A DNA stretch of 5,898 nt from Planctomycetota bacterium (GTDB taxonomy: Bacteria; Planctomycetota; UBA11346): assembly GCA_024641365.1 (NCBI GenBank), contig JAHEDF010000268.1:1-5898 (forward strand), in the 5' to 3' direction. Below, piece by piece: positions 1 through 5,189 of the stretch. The notes under the pieces are model-generated. The model saw only the letters and a program-made list of their open reading frames with translations, did not search any database and was not told the DNA's origin. The translations under genes and the position numbers were made by a program. Position 1 is the first letter of the stretch. Each line of letters opens with the position of its first letter.

Positions 1-1
1 C

Positions 2-307
2 AGTCGTGCTTTAGGTGCAGGCATTATTCACCGTATGTCTTGGCACATTATTCCAGGCGTCTTACCAACCGTGCTCACGTATGGCGCATTGCTGCTGCCA
101 AAGCTGATAATTCTTGAAGGCTTATTATCCTTTTTAGGGGTTAGTGGTCACGCAAGTGCTCCGCATAGTTTTGGTCGTATTATTTCTGGTGTCACAGCAA
201 CGCTCAGCCATCTCTCGCTGAGTTGGTGGCCAGTGCTCGTTACCTGTAGCTGTATGGCTATTTTGTTATTGGCGTTGAACCATGTTTTAGATGCGAGAAC
301 CAAATAA
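2..307 (+). CDS. ABC transporter permease, DppC/OppC type (5' end outside the window)
   Basis: This is the C-terminal part (101 residues visible) of an inner-membrane permease of the kind that imports peptides, nickel or similar solutes with a periplasmic binding protein. The open frame runs in from the window edge. It begins with SRALGAG, then I..R...HIIPGVLPT, which matches the EAA-loop pattern (A..LGA...., then H.lPn.lP) that docks the permease on its ATPase. Next come hydrophobic stretches around LLLPKLIILEGLLSFLGVSG, matching the family's LLEasLSFLGlG segment, then a loop with SFGRIISG (family: sWG.mls.g) and a last membrane helix WWPVLVTCSCMAILLLAL. The tail is short, ending HVLDARTK, where the family usually has GDgLRDaLDPR. 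The substrate cannot be told from this part. The methionine at position 35 is internal, not a start. The partner permease and ATPases would lie outside the window. Confidence 0.85.
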   Translation, partial: SRALGAGIIHRMSWHIIPGVLPTVLTYGALLLPKLIILEGLLSFLGVSGHASAPHSFGRIISGVTATLSHLSLSWWPVLVTCSCMAILLLALNHVLDARTK

Positions 308-342
308 TTCGAGACTTTTCTCGCAGATTCTTAGTTTTTTTT
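292..342 (+). terminator. possible terminator overlapping the permease stop codon
   Basis: TGCGAGAA (292-299) pairs perfectly with TTCTCGCA (318-325), an 8-bp stem whose 18-base loop contains the permease TAA stop. A T-rich run follows, with eight consecutive T at 335-342. The T-run starts nine bases after the stem, which is not the classic geometry, so efficiency is uncertain. A smaller hairpin, CGAGA (310-314) with TCTCG (319-323), competes for the same 3' arm. Confidence 0.4.
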
Positions 343-433
343 AGTGCTCACCTGGCAATCGCGGAACTCCGCACGGGGAGATGTTGCCTACGCCGATGAC
401 CCAGCTAGCGTGCGCGCCTTACACAACCACGTT

Positions 434-439
434 AGGAAA
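434..439 (+). promoter_or_regulatory. Shine-Dalgarno site of the thioredoxin gene
   Basis: AGGAAA lies seven bases before the ATG at 447 and decides that start over the in-frame ATG at 381, which would add 22 residues unlike any thioredoxin N-terminus. The nine-base context GTTAGGAAA recurs at 5179-5187 in front of the last gene of the window. Confidence 0.7.
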
Positions 440-446
440 CGATCCC

Positions 447-761
447 ATGGCCCTCGAATTTACCGACGCCAACTTTGACGCTGATGTTCTCAAATCTGAT
501 AAGCCCGTGCTCGTCGATTTTTGGGCTCCCTGGTGCGGACCATGCAAAATGGTCGGCCCAATTGTTGAGAAATTAGCAAATGAATTAACCAATGTCAAAA
601 TTGGTAAATTAAATGTTGATGACAATCCAAACACTGCTCAAACTTACAATGTCATGAGTATTCCAACAATGTTGTTGTTTAAAGATGGCAAAGTCGTTGG
701 CACAGCAATGGGTTTTCAACCAGAACCAAAACTGCGCGAGTTTATCACTTCGCACGTCTAA
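447..761 (+). CDS. trxA: thioredoxin
   Basis: A small cytoplasmic dithiol-disulfide oxidoreductase that reduces protein disulfides and is itself recharged by thioredoxin reductase. The 104 residues cover exactly one thioredoxin fold, close to the usual length of about 105-110. Visible hallmarks are the active site W29-C30-G31-P32-C33-K34, the buried Asp24 in VLVDFWAPW, the cis-proline in S71-I72-P73-T74, and the strand and turn LLFKDGKVVG before the closing helix. No signal peptide or membrane segment is present, so it is a cytoplasmic TrxA-type protein, not a periplasmic one. The start at 447 is chosen for its Shine-Dalgarno site and because MALEFTDANF is a normal thioredoxin beginning. It appears monocistronic, with a terminator behind it. 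Leucine codons switch from CTC in the first quarter to mostly TTA/TTG later. The family assignment is firm; which paralogue this is cannot be known here. Confidence 0.96.
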   Translation: MALEFTDANFDADVLKSDKPVLVDFWAPWCGPCKMVGPIVEKLANELTNVKIGKLNVDDNPNTAQTYNVMSIPTMLLFKDGKVVGTAMGFQPEPKLREFITSHV

Positions 762-783
762 TAATTAATTTCATATTTTTTAT

Positions 784-823
784 AATAACCCTTATTGCAA
801 CAGTGATGAGGGTTATTTTTTTT
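784..823 (+). terminator. intrinsic terminator after the thioredoxin gene
   Basis: AATAACCCT (784-792) pairs perfectly with AGGGTTATT (809-817), a 9-bp stem with a 16-base loop. It runs straight into eight T (816-823). It starts 22 bases after the thioredoxin stop codon. There is no T-run on the opposite strand, so it works in the + direction only. Confidence 0.88.
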
Positions 824-1001
824 ACCTCGCAATGCCGCACCAGACTTCAAAGCAGTTTAAGTAAAACTATATTTATTCATTGGTTTCAGTGACTGGTAAG
901 ACTCACGATTTCTATTGTCAATAGCAGCCCTAAGTAATGCCAAAATAAAATTGGAAACTTTAAGTAATTTCATTGCGCCTTCTTGTGTAATCTGTCGCAC
1001 T

Positions 1002-1030
1002 TTGATGCAAAAATTAATAACACCTATTTA
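1002..1030 (+). promoter_or_regulatory. possible sigma70-type promoter
   Basis: TTGATG (1002-1007) and TATTTA (1025-1030) are separated by 17 bases, the ideal spacing, though the second box is a poor match to TATAAT. It precedes the structured element at 1074-1148 and the formyltransferase gene, so a transcript would start near 1037 with a leader of about 250 bases. A/T-rich DNA yields such matches by chance, so this is tentative. Confidence 0.25.
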
Positions 1031-1073
1031 TTAAAGAGGAATTATACGCCTCGTGGTATGCAGATTTAAAAAA

Positions 1074-1148
1074 TGGGGCTCTGTCTGATTGGAGTGCCAT
1101 TTAATGCGGTATAAAATGCCAATAAGGCACTCCTAAAGTCACACCCCA
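1074..1148 (+). repeat. imperfect inverted structure (possible structured RNA)
   Basis: The core is a perfect 8-bp inverted repeat, GGAGTGCC (1091-1098) with GGCACTCC (1126-1133), around a 27-base A/T-rich loop. Outside it, TGT (1082-1084) pairs with ACA (1141-1143) and TGGGG (1074-1078) pairs with CCCCA (1144-1148), separated by small bulges. There is no T-run on either side, so it does not resemble a terminator, and no target-site duplication was seen at its edges. It may be part of a cis-acting leader or a small RNA. Only the pairing is observed; the function is unknown. Confidence 0.5.
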
Positions 1149-1200
1149 AACACCAAATCTAGCTGAATAACATTGCATACAATCGACCCAACCTGTGTTA

Positions 1201-1228
1201 CAGCAAGTCATTATCACTCGTCTTGCTG
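1201..1228 (+). other. hairpin in the presumed leader of the formyltransferase gene
   Basis: CAGCAAG (1201-1207) pairs perfectly with CTTGCTG (1222-1228), a 7-bp stem with a 14-base loop, 60 bases before the start codon. No T-run follows. Together with the element at 1074-1148 it suggests a folded leader, but chance pairing cannot be excluded. Confidence 0.35.
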
Positions 1229-1272
1229 ATCAAGATTATAACCGTAGCCTACTTAGCTTGACCATTGGCTTT

Positions 1273-1277
1273 GGAGA
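1273..1277 (+). promoter_or_regulatory. Shine-Dalgarno-like site of the formyltransferase gene
   Basis: GGAGA lies 11 bases before the ATG at 1289, slightly farther than usual. A nearer ATG at 1279 is in another frame and stops after 15 codons, so 1289 remains the best start. Confidence 0.45.
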
Positions 1278-1288
1278 AATGATAGCAC

Positions 1289-2242
1289 ATGCCGCGACGA
1301 CCAATTTGCGTCTTATTTGGCTATGATCATTTTGGTTGTGTCGGTTTAGATGCACTGCAGAAAGCTGGAGCGTATGTCCCGCTCGTTTTTACCCATGCTG
1401 ATGCACCCGGGGTCAATACGTGGTGGCCGTCTCTGGAACGATACGCAGCTCGTTTAGGTATACCGGTCATTTGTGATGCTGATTTATCACCAGATTCTCC
1501 GGCCATCGAGCGTCTCAAAGCAATTGCCCCAGATTATTTATTAAGTTGTTCATTTGGCACTCTGCTCGGCGATCATATTTTAGATATACCACGCCGTAGT
1601 TCTTATAATTTACATCATTCGTTATTACCGTCGTATCGTGGTCGCTGTCCCTTAAACTGGCAATTAATACATGGGGAATTAAAAAGTGGCCTAACTTTAC
1701 ATCGCATGGTGCGGCGTGCTGCAGCGGGCGAAATTATTGCACAACAAGAAATCAGCATCGCACCTGATCAAGATATTTACGGTCTAACCAATCAATTATT
1801 AGATGTTGCACCAGATTTTCTAGAAAATGCACTACAATTAATTTTTACCGAGCGCGCACGCACACGTTTACCAGATTTGTCATCGAGCACGTTTGTTCGT
1901 AATCGTTTAGAGGCTGACGGATTTATTGATTGGAATCAATCGGCCACCCACATTTATAATGTTATTCGTGCCGAAGCTCCACCATGGCCGGGAGCCATTG
2001 CATTTTTACAAGGCGAACGGTGTTGGTTAAATTATGCAGAGGTACGCGATGCACGCGGGAAATTTGGGCCCCCTGGCTTAGTCTTAGCCGATGGCACCGT
2101 CGCTTGCGGCCGTGGGCGAATCGCTCCAACTGGTTTATTTTCAGTATGGGCTAATCCTATCCGTCCAACTCCTGGAACACAATTTGATCTACTCGAGGAA
2201 GTACCAAAAACCGATACTTTCGTACGCCAGCCCCAGACCTAA
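1289..2242 (+). CDS. ArnA-type sugar formyltransferase homologue lacking the catalytic Asp
   Basis: The 317-residue protein follows the N-terminal, 10-formyltetrahydrofolate-dependent domain of ArnA, which N-formylates UDP-4-amino-4-deoxy-L-arabinose on the route to modified lipid A; the domain is also related to methionyl-tRNA formyltransferase. Recognisable parts are the Rossmann start VLFGYDHFGCVGLDAL (ArnA has YHDMGCLGIEAL), FTHADAPG near residue 35, N107-L-H109-H-SLLPSYRGR-x-PLNW, LTLHRMVRR at 135-143, and a Fmt-like C-terminal domain from about 205 (DGFIDWNQ, then APPWPGA). Of the catalytic trio Asn/His/Asp (102, 104 and 140 in ArnA), Asn107 and His109 are kept, but the ungapped alignment puts Ala145 at the Asp. 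The dehydrogenase/decarboxylase domain of full ArnA is absent. It lies 88 bases before lptF. The family is sure; activity and substrate are not. A tRNA formyltransferase is less likely given the ArnA-like sequence. Confidence 0.85.
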   Translation: MPRRPICVLFGYDHFGCVGLDALQKAGAYVPLVFTHADAPGVNTWWPSLERYAARLGIPVICDADLSPDSPAIERLKAIAPDYLLSCSFGTLLGDHILDIPRRSSYNLHHSLLPSYRGRCPLNWQLIHGELKSGLTLHRMVRRAAAGEIIAQQEISIAPDQDIYGLTNQLLDVAPDFLENALQLIFTERARTRLPDLSSSTFVRNRLEADGFIDWNQSATHIYNVIRAEAPPWPGAIAFLQGERCWLNYAEVRDARGKFGPPGLVLADGTVACGRGRIAPTGLFSVWANPIRPTPGTQFDLLEEVPKTDTFVRQPQT

Positions 2243-2246
2243 CGAT

Positions 2247-2272
2247 AGGTGAGCAATGGTCTTTGCACACCT
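2247..2272 (+). other. hairpin between the formyltransferase gene and lptF
   Basis: AGGTG (2247-2251) and GCAA (2253-2256) pair with TTGC (2263-2266) and CACCT (2268-2272). The result is a 9-bp stem with a single A-A mismatch and a six-base loop, starting four bases after the stop codon. No T-run follows, so it is not a standard terminator. It could stabilise the upstream mRNA end or be a processing site; the role is inferred only. Confidence 0.45.
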
Positions 2273-2330
2273 TTGCTGATGACCAGCGTGGATTAGCTGA
2301 CATGATCCCGCCTCAGCACCACACCTGCAC

Positions 2331-3455
2331 ATGTTCGACACCCTTTCTCGTTATGTTTTAAAACGCACAGCAGCACGCTTTTTGCTTCTGTTTATTGTGT
2401 TTATGGGCGTACTGGTTGGCGGACAAATGGCCTTATTGCTGGGGCGCGGGATTCCTCCCGAGGCGTGTTTGCCAATGGCGCAAGCAATGGGATTACTCTC
2501 GCTTCCCGTCGCATTACCTATCGCACTTGCCACTGCAATTTTGGTGATTCTAGGTAGCATGAATCAAGATGGTGAATTAAGAGCGCTTGCTGCTAGCGGC
2601 GTTGGTCATCGCAAAGTATTGGTTCGCATTATCCCACTCATTATTGGTGCAGTGCTTTTGTGTGGCGCTTTAACGCATGTGGTGATGCCACTTGGTATGG
2701 CAGACATGCGCGCAAATAAAGGGCGCCTGTTGCAAACGGCAATTGCAAGTCGTGTTGCCGAAGGCGAATCCATGATTGATCGAAAGGGTTTAAGCGTGTG
2801 GGTTGGTGCCGCAGATGGGAGACAATTAGAAGATGTGCGCGCGCTCATGACCCAGCGCCAAGAATTTATTGCAATTTATTCGCCACGAGCGCAGTGGGTA
2901 TTAGCTGACAAAGGTATTCATTTAGAATGTGAAGATGTGCAAATGCTCATTCGGCAACCCGGTAAGCATGTCGTTGCACTGAATACCAGTCGTTATGCGT
3001 ATTTATTCGATGATGATTTAGCTCGCAGTGACAAACTTAACCCAGATACATTATCTACAAGTGACGTGATTAAAATGGTTGAAGATGTTCCTGGTCCTGA
3101 TGAAAGTCACTCTGATTATAATAATGCCAGACTAACATTACATTTTCGCTTTTTTTTACCACTTTCATTAATTGCTTTTAGTCTGCTCGCGATGGGCCTC
3201 GGTCTTGCCTATGGTACCGACCAGAATTTACCTGGCATTATTATTATAGTCGTAATTGTTGCGGCGGTTGTGTATCCAACTTTTGGATACGTAAAATCAA
3301 ATTCATCTGCGCCACAAATTAATCCTGGATTTATCATGTGGCCGCCTGCTGTTGTGGTCTCGCTTATTGGTTTGTGGATGTCCTGGCGTCCAGAACGCGC
3401 ACGTGAAATTATCGCTTTACCGTGGACACTGCTTGTGAGCCGTCGTCACGCATGA
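2331..3455 (+). CDS. lptF: LPS export permease LptF
   Basis: One of the two membrane subunits of the LptB2FG transporter, which extracts lipopolysaccharide from the inner membrane and passes it to LptC and the periplasmic bridge. The 374 residues show the family layout: three N-terminal membrane helices (about 17-38, 52-75 and 100-122), a periplasmic beta-jellyroll region (about 125-265), and three C-terminal helices (about 272-295, 300-320 and 333-351). The cytoplasmic coupling segment NQDGELRALAASGV (78-91) keeps the conserved Glu82 that contacts LptB. LTLHFRFFLPLSLIAFSLLAMGLGL matches the conserved entry to helix 4. The start at 2331 is forced by an in-frame stop at 2298 with no other ATG or GTG between, yet no Shine-Dalgarno sequence is visible. 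It overlaps lptG by four bases. Assignment as F rather than G rests on gene order and coupling-helix sequence. Confidence 0.88.
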   Translation: MFDTLSRYVLKRTAARFLLLFIVFMGVLVGGQMALLLGRGIPPEACLPMAQAMGLLSLPVALPIALATAILVILGSMNQDGELRALAASGVGHRKVLVRIIPLIIGAVLLCGALTHVVMPLGMADMRANKGRLLQTAIASRVAEGESMIDRKGLSVWVGAADGRQLEDVRALMTQRQEFIAIYSPRAQWVLADKGIHLECEDVQMLIRQPGKHVVALNTSRYAYLFDDDLARSDKLNPDTLSTSDVIKMVEDVPGPDESHSDYNNARLTLHFRFFLPLSLIAFSLLAMGLGLAYGTDQNLPGIIIIVVIVAAVVYPTFGYVKSNSSAPQINPGFIMWPPAVVVSLIGLWMSWRPERAREIIALPWTLLVSRRHA

Positions 3456-4513
3456 AAACGCTCCATCGCCATATATTATCGCTTGCGTTTTCCCGTTGGG
3501 CCATGGTGCTTTTCATTGGCATGTTCTTAATATTATTGGGCGACTTTATTGGCAATATTGGACGTTATTTAGATGCAATCGCACACGGTCGAAGTCAACA
3601 TTTATTTCATTATTTCGCATTACGTTTTCCTGGTTTTTTAGCTGCCTGGCTGCCAGTTTCAGTTGCTGCGGCGGCGTTACTAACCGCATGGCCTATGTTA
3701 CGCCAAGGTACTTTAGTCGCTTTATGTGCCGCGGGTATTCCCGTCCGACGAGTGTACGCGTCGCTCATTGGCTTATCTTTGGCAATTGGTGTTTTAGGAT
3801 TTGGACTTCAGGATCAGGCCATCCCGCGTTTAGATCCAGAAGCCAAATTAGCTAAAGCACGGATGGAAGGAAAACTAGAATTTAATCAAAGTATTTCACG
3901 CACAGTTGGGTGGCATGATGGCGAACATTTTTGGTGTTCTCAATATGCACAACCTGAAGACGGTATTTATCAAAATGTAGCAGTTTTTAATACCGGACCA
4001 CATGAAAAACGTGGTGCGATTTTATTGGCTGATAAAATGCACTGGATCCAAGGAGCGTGGCAATTAATTAATGTAGTTGTCTTAGCCAACGATGTCATGC
4101 CAGCCAAAAATTTTGCCACCGCTTCGTTAACTGATGTCGGCGTGATTTTAAACACGGATGCCGCAAACTTAATTTTGCGATTACAACAGGATAAAAACCG
4201 AACCAGTGATGAATTATTAGCGGTGCATGCCGAAAACGCTTGGGGATATATTTTATTACGGATTTCCTTTGGCCTTCTGCCGGTACTCTGTCTGCTATAT
4301 GCTCTCCCAGGATTTTTACGCTTAGAAGGAAGTCATAATTTAGGCGCGGCCTTAGTGCGAGCCTTTGCATGGATCATTGTTCCCCTTGTTGGCTATTGGG
4401 TATTGTCCCGCATTTTGGTTTCTAACAGTACCTATGTTTTTACTGGCACTGCCATCGTTCTTGGTGCCTTGATTGTTTCTGGCAGTTGGCGCTGGTGGCG
4501 CATGCGCCTCTAA
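3452..4513 (+). CDS. lptG: LPS export permease LptG
   Basis: The second membrane subunit of LptB2FG, partner of the preceding LptF. The ATG at 3452 overlaps the lptF stop (ATGA), a usual sign of translational coupling; an upstream in-frame ATG at 3422 is possible but less likely. The 353 residues have helices at about 15-36, 58-80, 100-121, 266-288, 298-318 and 328-346. A periplasmic region of about 125-255 carries the LptG-like pattern ILLADKMHWIQGAWQLINVVV (189-209). The coupling segment after helix 2 reads MLRQGTLVALCAAGIPVRR. Thr87 stands where the family has a conserved Glu (E88 in E. coli, E-L-V-V-M-Q-A-S-G), a residue reported to matter for coupling to LptB. No Shine-Dalgarno sequence is needed if translation is coupled. 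The family call is strong; whether the transporter differs in its ATPase contact is an open question. Confidence 0.87.
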   Translation: MKTLHRHILSLAFSRWAMVLFIGMFLILLGDFIGNIGRYLDAIAHGRSQHLFHYFALRFPGFLAAWLPVSVAAAALLTAWPMLRQGTLVALCAAGIPVRRVYASLIGLSLAIGVLGFGLQDQAIPRLDPEAKLAKARMEGKLEFNQSISRTVGWHDGEHFWCSQYAQPEDGIYQNVAVFNTGPHEKRGAILLADKMHWIQGAWQLINVVVLANDVMPAKNFATASLTDVGVILNTDAANLILRLQQDKNRTSDELLAVHAENAWGYILLRISFGLLPVLCLLYALPGFLRLEGSHNLGAALVRAFAWIIVPLVGYWVLSRILVSNSTYVFTGTAIVLGALIVSGSWRWWRMRL

Positions 4514-4515
4514 GA

Positions 4516-4562
4516 CCATCTCGTTTATCATTCAGCTTTAGAAGAGAACGGGTAGACGATGG
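4516..4562 (+). other. bulged hairpin between lptG and the nitroreductase gene
   Basis: CCATC (4516-4520) pairs with GATGG (4558-4562). After a two-base bulge, GTTTA (4523-4527) pairs with TAGAC (4553-4557), including one G-T pair. The loop of 25 bases contains the purine-rich GAAGAGAACGGG. No T-run follows, so it is not a simple terminator. It is the only structure seen in the 76-base gap before the nitroreductase start. Confidence 0.3.
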
Positions 4563-4589
4563 GACGAACAACGGCAGTATCCGCGCGCG

Positions 4590-5159
4590 ATGAAAAACGA
4601 GTTAGCAGCCTGCATCAGCACCCGACGGACCATCAAAGACTTTACAGGTGAAGCCGTACCCAAAGAATTAATTGAACAATGGCTTGTATTAGCGATGTGG
4701 GCACCAACACATCGATTAACTCAGCCATGGCGGTTTTCGGTATTAGATCAGCATGCGATTACTCGCTTGGGAAATTTTTTAGTTAGCGATCCAGCCATTG
4801 CTGCGGTTCCTGACCCAGAAAAAGGCGCTGCAAAATTAACCAAACTGCTAAGTCGATTACCAACACTTGGCGCGATGATTCATATCAGCTGGGAACGAGC
4901 ATCTAATCCGACCATCGATCTCGAAGAACACGCTGCCGCCAGTGCCGCCGTTCAAAATTTATTATTAGCAATTCATGCGGATGGCTGGGCGGGATTCTGG
5001 TCAACTAATCCAGCACTTGGACATCCATTAACCTGTGCTTGGTGTGGATATCCCACTGAGCAATTTGGCTATCTCGGTTCTATTTGGATTGGTCGCGCAC
5101 AACAAACGCCGCCAGCACCGCCACGTGCTGACATAGCCACACGAGTCACGTGGCTTTAA
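4590..5159 (+). CDS. nitroreductase family protein, YdjA-like
   Basis: A probable FMN-dependent oxidoreductase of the small nitroreductase branch, acting in the cytoplasm with NAD(P)H; the natural substrate is unknown. The 189 residues are near the 183 of E. coli YdjA. Matching features are the N-terminal FMN-phosphate motif STRRTIKDF (Arg12-Arg13), APTHRLTQPWRF at 38-49 (YdjA: APDHKSMQPWHF), the helix with EEHAAASAAVQNLLLAIHADGWAGFW, and GYLGSIWIG at 160-168 (YdjA: GFLYLGTP). After the GFW, YdjA-like proteins usually carry Arg-Ser/Thr-Gly, while this one reads STN. That may alter flavin or substrate contacts, but I do not know its importance. No Shine-Dalgarno sequence precedes 4590, so the start rests on the match of MKNELAACISTRRT to the family's beginning. 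It lies 76 bases after lptG and 30 before the kinase-like gene, probably co-transcribed with the latter. Confidence 0.83.
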   Translation: MKNELAACISTRRTIKDFTGEAVPKELIEQWLVLAMWAPTHRLTQPWRFSVLDQHAITRLGNFLVSDPAIAAVPDPEKGAAKLTKLLSRLPTLGAMIHISWERASNPTIDLEEHAAASAAVQNLLLAIHADGWAGFWSTNPALGHPLTCAWCGYPTEQFGYLGSIWIGRAQQTPPAPPRADIATRVTWL

Positions 5160-5181
5160 AATAACTTATTAAGTTTTTGTT

Positions 5182-5187
5182 AGGAAA
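5182..5187 (+). promoter_or_regulatory. Shine-Dalgarno site of the kinase-like gene
   Basis: AGGAAA sits two bases before the ATG at 5190 (four bases from the end of the AGGA core), inside the same nine-base word GTTAGGAAA found before the thioredoxin gene. It supports 5190 as the start. Confidence 0.6.
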
Positions 5188-5189
5188 TT

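Larger units (their letters stand above)
824..1288. other. long intergenic region without a convincing gene
   Basis: No protein-coding frame of credible length is seen on either strand; the + strand offers only frames of 10-14 codons without good ribosome sites. The first part (824-1000) is A/T-rich and contains TAAGTAA three times (858-864, 931-937, 961-967), with no evident function. The second part holds a possible promoter, a structured inverted element and a hairpin, listed separately. No tRNA or rRNA pattern was recognised. The simplest reading is a long leader for the formyltransferase gene, possibly with a small RNA, beginning after the thioredoxin terminator. Confidence 0.6.

Noticed and set aside
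381..446. Upstream in-frame ATG that would extend thioredoxin by 22 residues
   Set aside because: The extension resembles no thioredoxin N-terminus or signal peptide, the GGGGAG before it abuts the ATG with no spacing, and the ATG at 447 has a well-placed AGGAAA.
858..967. Three copies of TAAGTAA as a possible operator or repeat array
   Set aside because: The spacing is irregular (73 and 30 bases) and a seven-base A/T-rich word can recur by chance in such DNA. No CRISPR-like or iteron-like regularity is present.
1041..1046. Perfect TATAAT on the minus strand in the intergenic region
   Set aside because: No acceptable -35 box lies at the right distance on that strand, and no minus-strand gene lies downstream of it.
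1053..1114. Short frames of 11-13 codons in the intergenic region (GTG at 1053, ATG at 1073)
   Set aside because: They are too short, overlap each other in different frames and have poor ribosome-site spacing. Coding cannot be supported.
3422..3451. Alternative lptG start ten codons upstream
   Set aside because: It would overlap lptF by 34 bases, while the ATG at 3452 gives the classic four-base ATGA overlap and a normal family N-terminus.
4095..4370. 91-codon minus-strand frame inside lptG
   Set aside because: It lies wholly within a well-supported + strand gene, has no recognisable protein features and fits a shadow frame.
5163..5178. Small hairpin AACTT/AAGTT followed by T between the nitroreductase and kinase-like genes
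   Set aside because: The stem is only five mostly A/T pairs with a three-base loop and ends close to the next ribosome site, so it is unlikely to terminate transcription.
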